Source: Nocardia tenerifensis NBRC 101015 (GTDB taxonomy: Bacteria > Actinomycetota > Actinomycetes > Mycobacteriales > Mycobacteriaceae). From it: a DNA stretch of 64,000 nt. Of the stretch, positions 8,944 to 16,345 are shown piece after piece. The translations under genes were made by a program, and so were the position numbers. Positions within the stretch are counted from its first letter, which is position 1, and each line of letters opens with the position of its first letter. The notes below the pieces were generated by a model. It was not told the DNA's origin. It was given only the letters and a program-made list of their open reading frames with translations, and ran no database searches. The DNA lies in assembly GCF_000308715.1 (NCBI RefSeq), contig NZ_BAGH01000119.1:1-64000 (forward strand). Direction: 5' to 3'.

Positions 8944-9897
8944 ATGCCGCACGCCACTCCGAAAGACCTGATGCTCGCCGCGGCCGCCGCACTCCTCGCC
9001 GCGCTGCTGCTCGAGCCTCGCCTGGTGCCAGGAACCGCCGGTCAAATAGTCGGCAGCTTCCTACCGTGGCTCCTCGCCCCCACCGTGCTACTCGCCGCTG
9101 TCGCCGTCGGCACAGGCTCCAAAATCGGCACGGCGGCGGTCGTACCCCCCATCGCGGCCTGGTCCGTGCTCTTCGTACCCCAACTCGTCGAACGCCCCGA
9201 CACCGCGACCACCACCCCCGCCTTCCGCGTCGCCACCCAGAACCTCGGCACCGCCGGCACAGCCGCCGAATTAACCGACGCCGCAGTCATTTCCGTCCAA
9301 GAACTCACCGACCGCAACCGCCCCTCCGTCGCCGCCGCCCTCGACCCTCGCCACCCGCACGTCGCCACCGTCGGCACCATCGGCCTGTGGAGCCGCTACC
9401 CCCTCCACGACATCGAACGCCTCGACCTAGGCCAAGGCTGGGCCCGCGCCCTCCGCGCCCGCATCGAACTCCCCGCCGGCGAAGCGACCGTCTACGCCGT
9501 CCACCTCGGCTCCATCCGCCTCGGCGAAACCGCCGCCCGCGACCGCACCCTCCACACCCTCACCGACCTGGTCCGCCGAGACCCCTCCACCCGCCTCCTA
9601 GTCCTGGGCGACCTCAACACCGCCTCCACCGACCCCGCCCTGACCCCCCTCACCCAAACCCTCCACGACGTCCGCACCGGCTTAGCCTTCACCTGGCCCG
9701 CCCCCTTCCCCCTCACCAACCCCGACCACATCCTCACCCGAGGTTTCACCCCCCTTGACGCCACTGTCCGCCGCACCCCCGGCACCGACCACCGAGCACC
9801 CACCGCCACCCTCGCCCCACCCCACATCCCCCCAGGTAGCGACGCGATTTGGGCCCGCGCCCGCCCATACGCTAAAGTTTCTCCTCGGCCCGCCTAG
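8944..9897 (+). CDS. Endonuclease/exonuclease/phosphatase family membrane protein
   Basis: A 317-residue protein from the ATG at 8944. Three hydrophobic segments in the first 95 residues (LMLAAAAALLAALLL, WLLAPTVLLAAVAVG, AAVVPPIAAWSVLFV) are followed by an EEP-fold domain outside the membrane: VATQNLG, SVQELTDRN (catalytic Glu), YAVHLGS, LVLGDLNTASTDPA (Asp and Asn), NPDHILTRG and TDHRAP (final Asp-His). These are the metal-binding and catalytic motifs of DNase I / sphingomyelinase-type phosphohydrolases. In actinobacteria such membrane-anchored versions are common, with unknown substrate. It ends 21 nt before tRNA-Asn. Confidence 0.85.
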   Translation: MPHATPKDLMLAAAAALLAALLLEPRLVPGTAGQIVGSFLPWLLAPTVLLAAVAVGTGSKIGTAAVVPPIAAWSVLFVPQLVERPDTATTTPAFRVATQNLGTAGTAAELTDAAVISVQELTDRNRPSVAAALDPRHPHVATVGTIGLWSRYPLHDIERLDLGQGWARALRARIELPAGEATVYAVHLGSIRLGETAARDRTLHTLTDLVRRDPSTRLLVLGDLNTASTDPALTPLTQTLHDVRTGLAFTWPAPFPLTNPDHILTRGFTPLDATVRRTPGTDHRAPTATLAPPHIPPGSDAIWARARPYAKVSPRPA

Positions 9898-9918
9898 CAC
9901 AGACGAGCCGGAGGATAG

Positions 9919-9991
9919 TCCCCTATAGCTCAATTGGCAGAGCAGCCGACTGTTAATCGGCAGGTTTCTGGTTCGAGTCCAGATGGGGGAG
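9919..9991 (+). tRNA. tRNA-Asn (GTT)
   Basis: A full cloverleaf can be drawn: acceptor TCCCCTA with TGGGGGA (one G-T pair), D-arm with AGCTCAATTGGCAGAGC, anticodon stem GCCGA/TCGGC around loop CTGTTAA (anticodon GTT), and T-arm TCTGG/CCAGA around TTCGAGT. The discriminator base is G9991; CCA is not encoded. The next 15 kb is accessory DNA, and part of this tRNA is copied at 25358-25386, so it looks like an integration site. Confidence 0.96.
9955..9983 (+). repeat. Candidate attachment site in tRNA-Asn (left copy)
   Basis: This 29-nt part of the tRNA (3' anticodon stem through T-arm) matches 25358-25386 at 27 of 29 positions. The last 21 nt (9963-9983 and 25366-25386) are identical. This is the usual footprint of tyrosine-recombinase integration into a tRNA gene. 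Conserved T-arm sequence could inflate the match. Confidence 0.5.
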
Positions 9992-10106
9992 CAGAACGGC
10001 CCCTGACCAGCGTCACAGCACGCATGGTCAGGGCCATAGTTGTGTTTGGAACCCTGACTGCTTACAGACTCCTGGCGGGTTCGTTCTCCCCTGCTCTTAT
10101 GTGGTC

Positions 10107-10114
10107 GTCCAAGC
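10107..10114 (+). repeat. 8-bp target duplication of the IS256-family element (left)
   Basis: GTCCAAGC here is repeated directly at 12940-12947, immediately outside the terminal inverted repeats. Eight- to nine-base duplications are typical of the IS256 family. Confidence 0.85.
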
Positions 10115-10154
10115 GGGAGTGTCGGATTGCCGGTGGATCTGATCCCGGTGAGGG

Positions 10155-10950
10155 TTAGTTTCCGGTTGGGGTGATCCGGCCTTCGAAGGTGATCGCGAAC
10201 GCGTTCAACGCGGGCTTCCACCTCATCGCCCATCGTGCCCGACCACGGCCGGTCGGGTCCAGCGAACGCGTCACCAGATACAGGCACTTGAGCGCTGCCT
10301 GCTCGGTTGGGAAGTGGCCACGCGCCCGCACGGCCCTGCGGTAGCGTGCGTTCAATGACTCAATTGCGTTGGTAGAGCAGATAACTCGGCGTATCTCGAC
10401 GTCATAGTCCAGGAACGGCACGAACTCGGTCCACGCGTTCTCCCACAACCGGACGATCGCTGGATAGCGTGACCCCCACTTGCCGGCGAACTCGGCGAAG
10501 AGTTCCTTGGCCGCGGCCTCGGTCGGGGCGGTGTAGACAGGCCGCAGATCCTTGCTCATCTCGTCCCAGTACTGACGGGCCGCATACCGGAATGCGTTGC
10601 GCAACAAGTGGATTACACAGGTCTGCACGATCGCGCGATCCCAGACGGTGTTGATCGCGTCGGGCAGGCCCTTGAGTCCGTCACAGACCGCGATGCACAC
10701 ATCGGCGACCCCACGGTTCTTGATCTCGGTCAACACCTGCAGCCAGAACTTCGCTCCTTCACCACCGTCACCGGCCCACAACCCGAGGATGTCGCGTTCA
10801 CCGTTGACGGTGACCCCGATCGCCACATAGATCGGACGATTGGCCACCTGACCATCGCGGATCTTCACATGCACCGCATCGATGAACACGACCGGATAGA
10901 CGTGATCGAGGGGCCGGTTGCACCAGTCGGTCATCTCCGCGACCACCTTG
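10155..10950 (-). pseudogene. IS256-family transposase, C-terminal part
   Basis: The frame on this side begins at the junction with the nested element (about 10950) and codes VVAEMTDWCNRPLDHVYPVV to the stop at 10155. It includes the DDE catalytic core: VVFIDAVHVKIRDG (first Asp), AVCDGLKGLPDAI (second Asp), VICSTNAIESLNARYRR (Glu near the N-A-x-E signature) and an HLLRNAFRYA region. It joins in frame to the N-terminal part (12387-12861) across the insertion, reading A-I-T-D-K-V-V at the repaired junction. The open frame runs a little further into the nested element, but those residues are not transposase. Inactive as it stands. Confidence 0.9.
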
Positions 10951-10965
10951 ATGCTCCTATGGATG

Positions 10966-12165
10966 TCAAGCTGCGGCGAGCCAAGCCCGATAGGTGTTGG
11001 CGAGTTCGTCGTCGCGAGATTGGCCGCGTTCGAGGCGAGACAAGGTGCCTGGCCAGACACCGAGATGTCGGGCGGCGGCGGTCAACGTGATATTGCGCTC
11101 TTGGCGCGTTCGGCGCAGGTCGGCATAGTCGGGAGGGGTCACCGCGCGAGTCAGCAGCCGGTAGATCTCACGCGCGATCGCGCGTTTGAGCAACCGCAGG
11201 ATTTCCGGCTTTGACCGGCCCGCCTGCGACTGTCGCGCCGCATAAGCGCGGGTCGGTGCATGTCTGGCCATGCGACACAGTGCGATGCGATGCAAGGCAT
11301 TGTTGGCGGCCCGGTCGCCGCCACGCGAAAGGCGATGACGCACTGTCTTTCCTGAAGAGGCCGGCACTGGAGCGGCCCCGCACAACGCAGCGAAAGAACC
11401 CTCTCCTCGCAACCGTTGAGGGTTCTCACCGGCGGTGACCAGCAGCTGCGCGGCGGTGTCCGGGCCGACACCATAAGCCGAACGCAGAGTCGGACACAGC
11501 ACCGCAGTCAACTGGTCGAGTTCATCGGTCAAGAACTCGACCTGGTCATCGAGGAAGACGACCCGTTCGGCGAGTGTCCTTGCGGCCGTGACGATCCCAG
11601 CGGCCATCGGATCACCGTGGGTGTTCGACCGTGTTTCGATCAGAGCGTCGATCAGCTGTTTGGCCCGATGCTGGCGAAACCGACTACGCACGACCTCCGG
11701 CGCGCTGACCAGCAACGCCTTGATCTGGTTGATCGAGGCGGTGCGAGCCTTCACAGCCGAACGACGAGCGCTCAGAAGTGCCCTGACGACACCGATTCGC
11801 TCGTCTTTCGGCTCCGAAACGCCGTGTCCGCACAGCGCTGCTCGAGCGGCGGCATACGCGTCGAGAGTGTCGGTTTTGCCACGGCATCGCCGAGCAGCTC
11901 GGTCAGGTCGGTGAACTTCAAGGACCGGAATACCCTTGGAGGCAAGCGCTCTGGTGAAACCGGCACCATAGCTACTGGTTCCTTCGACTCCGACGACGCG
12001 TGGCACACCATGGCGGGTGAGGAACTCGATAGCCGAGTGATATCCCGTTTCCGTTGTGGGAAACTCTCGATCGGCCACGGGTTGCCCACCCGCGGAGATC
12101 ACTGCGACATGAATGGTGTCGGCATGGGTATCGGCGCCGCCGATGATCTCGTCGGTGTCGGTCAT
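10966..12165 (-). CDS. IS110-family transposase with C-terminal HTH
   Basis: A 399-residue recombinase. The N-terminal RuvC-like DEDD domain begins IIGGADTHADTIHVAVI (first Asp) and has VVGVEGTSSYGAGF and KTDTLDAYAAAR (Asp pair). The C-terminal transposase_20 part has LRSAYGVGPDTAAQLLV and FAALCGAAPVPASSGKT with the conserved serine region. The last about 50 residues (LRRTRQERNITLTAAARHLG, then GTLSRLERGQS) look like an XRE-type helix-turn-helix added after the standard domains. The family moves DNA through a bridge-RNA-guided recombinase. The gene appears intact. Confidence 0.92.
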   Translation of the reverse strand: MTDTDEIIGGADTHADTIHVAVISAGGQPVADREFPTTETGYHSAIEFLTRHGVPRVVGVEGTSSYGAGFTRALASKGIPVLEVHRPDRAARRCRGKTDTLDAYAAARAALCGHGVSEPKDERIGVVRALLSARRSAVKARTASINQIKALLVSAPEVVRSRFRQHRAKQLIDALIETRSNTHGDPMAAGIVTAARTLAERVVFLDDQVEFLTDELDQLTAVLCPTLRSAYGVGPDTAAQLLVTAGENPQRLRGEGSFAALCGAAPVPASSGKTVRHRLSRGGDRAANNALHRIALCRMARHAPTRAYAARQSQAGRSKPEILRLLKRAIAREIYRLLTRAVTPPDYADLRRTRQERNITLTAAARHLGVWPGTLSRLERGQSRDDELANTYRAWLAAA

Positions 12166-12386
12166 TCTCGCTGGTCCTGCCCTTCTCTATGGCGACAGGC
12201 ACGCCGACCGCGCAGGCAGACAAGACATTGACGAGGGTGGAAGCAAGCCCCTATTAGGTCATCCCCGCCCGGCCGGGCATGCTCGAACGTTCCCGCCCGA
12301 GCCGGCGGACCAAGGTCAGGACAACCCAGCAGGGCGTCAGTCAGTGATAGAGCAACGACCCGAGCGGGAACGCATCACATCATCAA
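12166..12386 (-). ncRNA. Candidate IS110 bridge RNA region
   Basis: In the IS110 group the non-coding end upstream of the transposase encodes a structured bridge RNA with loops pairing to target and donor DNA. This 221-nt segment is the only non-coding stretch of suitable size in the element and is rich in GC self-complementary pieces (for example CCCGCCCGGCCGGGC near 12266). Assignment is by position only; no fold was computed. Confidence 0.4.
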
Positions 12387-12861
12387 TGTCGGTGATCGCC
12401 GAGACGGTGTCCTTGGACACCGAGGCGCCGTAGATCTCGGCGAAATGCGCCGAGACCTCCCCGGTGGTCAGGCCTTTCGCGGTCAGCGACAACACGATCT
12501 CATCCACCCCGGTCAAGCGGCGCTGCCGCTTACGCACGATCTTCGGATCGAACGAGGAATCGGTATCGCGTGGGACATCGATCTGGACCGGGCCGATCTC
12601 GGTGACCACGGTCTTCGACCGAGTCCCGTTGCGTGAGTTAGGTGTTCCCCGACCAACCGGATCATGCTTCTCGTATCCGACATGCTCGGTCATCTCCGCT
12701 TCCAAGGCGGTTTCCAGCACGGTTTTGGTCAACTGGTTCAGCAGTCCGCCCGGCCCGACCAGATCGATGCCCTGCTCTCTAGCCTGGGCCAGCAACTGCT
12801 CGGCCAGCTTCTTGGTGTCCGCCGCGTCCTTGTTCACCACAGCGGCCAGTGTCTCCGACAT
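12387..12861 (-). pseudogene. IS256-family transposase, N-terminal part
   Basis: From an ATG at 12861 the frame codes SETLAAVVNKDAADTKKLAE and the family N-terminus, including LETALEAEMTEHVGYEKHD, RNGTRSKTV and a helix-turn-helix region (LTTGEVSAHFAEIYGASVSK). It is cut at about residue 158, where the IS110 element begins; the last 16 residues of the open frame come from the IS110 element. The C-terminal part is at 10155-10950. Confidence 0.9.
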
Positions 12862-12939
12862 CAGTCGGTCCTTCCTGCCGAACCGTCAGGTTCGGCCGAT
12901 CGGACCGGGATCAAGATCCGCCGTTGTTCCGACACTCCC

Positions 12940-12947
12940 GTCCAAGC
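12940..12947 (+). repeat. 8-bp target duplication of the IS256-family element (right)
   Basis: GTCCAAGC, a direct copy of 10107-10114, adjoining the right terminal repeat of the element. Confidence 0.85.
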
Positions 12948-13353
12948 GGCTCTCGCTGTACCGACGTGGCGTCGCGGGCGTACACGTGCGAGTGTCGTGT
13001 ACGTGCGTTGCGTCGCTGCCGGGCCCAACCGCGTAAGCTGAGCCGCCGCAGCGCGGGGTTCACTCGGACTACTGGACCGATGGGCAAGTGTGGCGATACC
13101 AACGCCCAACTCATCGGGGTGTCGCGTCATCGGACATGTCTTGCTGTGTTGGCCTGTTGATCCGAGTATGTCGCCGTGTCACGGTACGGTGTTCTGGAAT
13201 CGGACAGGTAATTACATGGTTGTAGTCCGATGATGGGACCATGCGAGAGGGTCGCGGGCGTCGCGATGCGAATCGTGGTGCGCGAGGCTGCATGTCTCAT
13301 GTTGGAGAGTAAGTAGATGGTGCCGTTTGGTGCAGCGAGACGAAGAGGATGAG
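12948..13353. other. Intergenic region upstream of the methyltransferase gene
   Basis: This 406-nt stretch has no supported gene. It contains two inverted repeats: CGTACACG at 12979-12986 with CGTGTACG at 12996-13003, and ATCGGAC at 13199-13205 with GTCCGAT at 13225-13231. The second encloses an AT-rich 19-nt segment and is a candidate operator for the methyltransferase operon. Confidence 0.5.
13199..13231. promoter_or_regulatory. Inverted repeat upstream of methyltransferase gene
   Basis: Seven-base arms ATCGGAC and GTCCGAT are separated by 19 nt of AT-rich sequence, about 120 nt before the methyltransferase start. Restriction-modification operons are often autoregulated, so this could be an operator; the evidence is only the symmetry and position. 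Confidence 0.3.
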
Positions 13354-14616
13354 ATGCCGAGCTTTTATGAGTTCTTCGCTGGTGGCGGGATGGCGCACGC
13401 TGGCCTGGGCGGCGGATGGGAGTGCGTGTTCGCGAACGACATCGACACCAAGAAGGCGGCGAGCTATAAGGTGAACTGGGGCGATGCCCATCTGAAGGTC
13501 GGCGACGTTGCGGGGCTGGCCGTGACCGATCTGCCTGAAGGGCGCGCTGACCTGGCGTGGGCATCGTTTCCTTGCCAAGACCTCTCCTTGGCAGGTGCCG
13601 GTGCAGGTTTGAGCGGTGCTCGGTCGGGCACGTTCCACCCGTTCTGGAAGCTGATGAAGGCGCTTAACTCAGAGAATAGAGCGCCGAAACTCGTTGTGCT
13701 TGAGAATGTCGTCGGTGCCCTTACCGCAGGCCTAAAAGACACGATTACAGGCAAGAGCGACGGACGCGACTTCGTTGAGCTCGGAAAAGTTCTCGCGAAG
13801 GAGCACTATAGGTTTGGTGCCCTGGTTGTTGACGCTGTTCATTGGGTTCCACAGTCGCGCCCTCGACTGTTCATTATCGCTGTACACGATGAAGTGCAGA
13901 TTCCGACACACCTGATTTCCGATGCTCCATCGGATCGTTGGCACCCATCTACATTGAGGACAGCACATCGGCGACTCATGAGTAGTGTCAAGGCGGCAGA
14001 AGACAAGTGGGTCTGGTGGAACCTGCCTGAGCCACCCAATAAACGGGTGAGGTTTCAGACGCTGGAAAAGCTTGTTGAAAAGAAAGAAGTCCCAAAAGGG
14101 ATCGTCTGGCACTCGGAAGTCGTAACTAATGCCCTACTTGATTTGATGAGCGACTTTAACAAAAAGAAAGTCGAACAAGCTAAGCTGGACACAATTAATG
14201 GTGGCCGTCGGGTAGGGACGGTATACAAGCGGATGCGTCCGGAGGGCGAATGGGTAGAAGTGAATGGGAAGAAGAGGCGTCAAAATATACAACGTGCTGA
14301 GGTTCGATTCGATGACATTGCGGGATGTCTGCGTACCCCTACTGGTGGCAGTAGCCGTCAAACGATTTTGATCGTAGAGGGCGAGTCTGTTCGATCTCGC
14401 CTCCTGTCGCCACTGGAAGTCCTTCGCCTGATGGGTTTGCGGGATGACTACAAGTGGCCCGAGGCATACAGCTACAACGATATGTACCATCTCGCTGGTG
14501 ATGGTGTTGTAGTGCCTGTGGTGCGATTTCTGGCTGAAAACATTCTCGAACCGGTGCTGGCAAACCAAGTTGTCGCCGCCGATGCATCCGAGTCACCTGT
14601 CAAATTGACGGCGTGA
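13354..14616 (+). CDS. C5-cytosine-specific DNA methyltransferase
   Basis: A 420-residue m5C methyltransferase from the ATG at 13354, which follows an AGAGGATGAG ribosome binding region. Motif I is FAGGGMAHAGLGGG (SAM binding), motif IV SFPCQDLSLAG with the catalytic Cys, motif VI VVLENVVGA with the Glu, motif VIII QSRPRLFIIAV, and motif X near residues 375-395 with LAGDGVVVPVVRFLAE. The region between VIII and IX (about residues 190-300) is the target-recognition domain. Its stop overlaps the next gene. With Vsr beside it, it should make m5C marks in a defined site, as the modification arm of a restriction system or as an orphan. Confidence 0.95.
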   Translation: MPSFYEFFAGGGMAHAGLGGGWECVFANDIDTKKAASYKVNWGDAHLKVGDVAGLAVTDLPEGRADLAWASFPCQDLSLAGAGAGLSGARSGTFHPFWKLMKALNSENRAPKLVVLENVVGALTAGLKDTITGKSDGRDFVELGKVLAKEHYRFGALVVDAVHWVPQSRPRLFIIAVHDEVQIPTHLISDAPSDRWHPSTLRTAHRRLMSSVKAAEDKWVWWNLPEPPNKRVRFQTLEKLVEKKEVPKGIVWHSEVVTNALLDLMSDFNKKKVEQAKLDTINGGRRVGTVYKRMRPEGEWVEVNGKKRRQNIQRAEVRFDDIAGCLRTPTGGSSRQTILIVEGESVRSRLLSPLEVLRLMGLRDDYKWPEAYSYNDMYHLAGDGVVVPVVRFLAENILEPVLANQVVAADASESPVKLTA

Positions 14617-14831
14617 GTGCCGACGACCTAGTTCCTGCACTGCAGAACTTACGGCGGGGAACCCGTTACGACCAAAGGGCGCTTGCTGTGGGAATCTTGG
14701 TTACTGACTTTGGTAGTCGTCTTGCCATTGCCCACCTTGTCAGTCGATATAATGAGACCATACAGAAGGTTGAGACAGATTCGGCGATGCTCTTTGCCAG
14801 CAAGAGCCGCAAGTACAGGTCGCGTCGATGA
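14613..14831 (+). CDS. Small unknown protein between methyltransferase and Vsr (72 aa)
   Basis: A 72-residue frame from a GTG at 14613 that overlaps the methyltransferase stop by four bases (GTGA) and whose own stop overlaps the Vsr start (ATGA). This double overlap argues for a real, translationally coupled gene. The protein is mainly helical-looking and basic (QNLRRGTRYDQRALAVGILV, ending SKSRKYRSRR). I do not recognise a family. It could be a small partner or regulator of either neighbour. Confidence 0.6.
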   Translation: MSADDLVPALQNLRRGTRYDQRALAVGILVTDFGSRLAIAHLVSRYNETIQKVETDSAMLFASKSRKYRSRR

Positions 14832-15268
14832 AGGAGAGCGCAGAGCAGCGCAGCAGAACTATGCGTGCAGTGCGCTCACGAGACACCGCTCCCGAAATGG
14901 CCGTTCGACGTTATCTGCATGCGGTCGGCTTGCGGTATCGCCTGCATGACCGGCGCTTGCCTGGAAAACCCGATCTCGTTTTCCCCGGTAGGCGAATTGT
15001 CTTGTTCGTTCATGGCTGTTTCTGGCATCAGCATCCTGGATGCCCTGCGGCTGCTCGGCCGGCGTCGAATACCGAGTACTGGACTCGCAAGCTCGATGGC
15101 AACGTTGCTCGCGATGTACGCCGCCGCGAAGAACTTGAAGCAGACGAGTGGACTGTACTTGTCATCTGGGAATGTCAAATTCGTAACGAGGAAGCGATGG
15201 CGGACCTGGTGGCGACGATCGGGTCCAGCTCTCGGCGGGCCGCGAGATCGCATCGCCGACGCCAATGA
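14828..15268 (+). CDS. vsr: Very short patch repair endonuclease
   Basis: A 146-residue Vsr protein. It nicks T:G mismatches that arise when 5-methylcytosine deaminates, starting repair. The N-terminus RTMRAVRSRDTAPEMAVRR is the family signature. The catalytic core has LPGKPDLVFPGRRIVLFVHG (Asp metal ligand) and CFWHQHPGC, with NTEYWTRKLDGNVARDVRR and a final WECQI segment. Length is normal. The neighbouring C5 methyltransferase would be its partner, since Vsr genes nearly always accompany such enzymes. The C-terminal basic tail may have been altered by the IS5 insertion, which begins 24 nt after the stop. Confidence 0.95.
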   Translation: MKESAEQRSRTMRAVRSRDTAPEMAVRRYLHAVGLRYRLHDRRLPGKPDLVFPGRRIVLFVHGCFWHQHPGCPAAARPASNTEYWTRKLDGNVARDVRRREELEADEWTVLVIWECQIRNEEAMADLVATIGSSSRRAARSHRRRQ

Positions 15269-15291
15269 CCTGCTACATCTGAAACGGCTAA

Positions 15292-16195
15292 GACAGTGTC
15301 TTACGTGGCTAATCGAGCCTTTGTCAGTTTCTTGTAGCCGGTCAGTGCCGCGGCGAGGGTGAGGAAGGCGAGATAGTGCGTGGCTTTGCGGTCGTAGCGG
15401 ATGTTGAGCCGGTGGTAGCCGGTCAGCCAGGAAATTGTTCGTCCGATGACCCACCGATGTTGTCCGAGGCGTTCACTGGATTCGATGCCTTTGCGGGCGA
15501 TGCGGACCCCGATACCGCGGTCGCGAACCCAGCCGCGCAACTCCGCACCGTCGTAGGCTTTATCGGCGTGCAGCTTCGCGGGCTTGCGGCGACGGGGTCC
15601 GCGTCGAGACCGCACCGCCGGGATCGCCCTGACCAGCGGGCGCAGTGCCTCGGCGTCGTTGGTGTTGGCCGCCGAAATGGTTACGGCCAGAGGTATTCCG
15701 GCCCGATCGCAGAGCACATGGATCTTCGATCCGGCCTTGCCGCGGTCGACCGGGCTCGGCCCGGTCATAGCGCCCCTTTTTTCGCCCGCACCGCCGCCGC
15801 ATCGACGACCGCACGTGACCAGTCGAGCAAGCCTTCGCTGCCCAGTTCGTCCAGCACCGCCCGATGTAAGTGCCGCCACAAGCCGGCCTCGGTCCAGATC
15901 GTGAACCGCCGATGCGCCGTCGGCACGGTCACACCGAACGACGGCGGCAACATCCGCCACGCACAACCGCTGGTCAACACATACACCACAGCGGTGAACA
16001 CCGCCCGCTCATCGATCGGGGCCGTACCGCCACCTTGTACACGCGGGGAGAACTTCGGCAGCAACGGCTCGACCAACGCCCACAACTCATCGGGCACCAA
16101 CCGCCGCGACAACTCGACAACCACGACCAGACATCCTGTGGCACAACTGGTTACGACACGCGGAAAACCGAACTACAACGACGTGAGACACGGTC
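15292..16195 (-). mobile_element. IS5-family insertion sequence (904 bp)
   Basis: The ends are related inverted repeats GACAGTGTCTTACGT (from 15292) and the complement of GACCGTGTCTCACGT (to 16195), flanked by a 3-bp TAA duplication at 15289-15291 and 16196-16198. Two overlapping minus-strand frames make the transposase. The size and arrangement fit the IS427 subgroup of IS5. It lies between Vsr and the GIY-YIG gene and may separate what was one operon. Confidence 0.9.
15301..16124 (-). CDS. IS5-family transposase, two frames with probable programmed frameshift
   Basis: Frame A (15765-16124, 119 residues) has the DUF4096-type N-terminal domain: LVPDELWALVEPLLPKF and GCAWRMLPPSFG. Frame B (to 15301) has the DDE domain: SPVDRGKAGSKIHVLCDRAG, LHADKAYDGAEL and HRWVIGRTISWLTGYHRL. 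The frames overlap at a slippery AAAAAAGGGG sequence (minus strand, about 15773-15782), the usual site of ribosomal frameshifting in this group, giving one fused protein ending KKLTKARLAT. All catalytic residues appear present, so the element is probably active or recently so. Confidence 0.88.
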
Positions 16196-16345
16196 TAAGG
16201 AGTGGACATGCCGGAGTTCTAGCCGGGTGAACTGTCGAAGCGCAAAAAAGATTCTACAGCCGGTCGATCTGTGTAAGACTGCTTGCACTTACGGCAACGA
16301 CGCATGGAAACCAGTCAGCCTTATACTTGGAGTTAGAGGGAACCG

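Larger units (their letters stand above)
10951..12386 (-). mobile_element. IS110-family insertion sequence nested in IS256 transposase
   Basis: The limits come from joining the flanks: CACCTT at 10944-10949 and GTCGGTGATC from 12388 restore the IS256 transposase frame, so about 1.44 kb was inserted. No terminal inverted repeats or long target duplication are visible, as expected for IS110. It holds one transposase gene (10966-12165) and about 220 nt of non-coding DNA before that gene, where IS110 elements carry a bridge RNA. The exact ends are uncertain by one or two bases. Confidence 0.85.
10115..12939 (-). mobile_element. IS256-family insertion sequence, interrupted by an IS110-family element
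   Basis: The ends are imperfect inverted repeats starting GGGAGTGTCGGA at 10115 and ending TCCGACACTCCC at 12939, flanked by the 8-bp duplication GTCCAAGC. Without the nested insertion (about 10951-12386) the element is about 1.39 kb, normal for the family. Its transposase gene runs on the minus strand and is split into two pieces by the insertion. The intact target duplication suggests fairly recent insertion next to tRNA-Asn. Confidence 0.9.

Noticed and set aside
9682-10287. A 201-codon minus-strand frame covering tRNA-Asn
   Set aside because: Its translation includes the antisense of the tRNA (PIWTRTRNLPINSRLLCQLS), a familiar artefact, and it overlaps the EEP gene and the IS256 transposase end.
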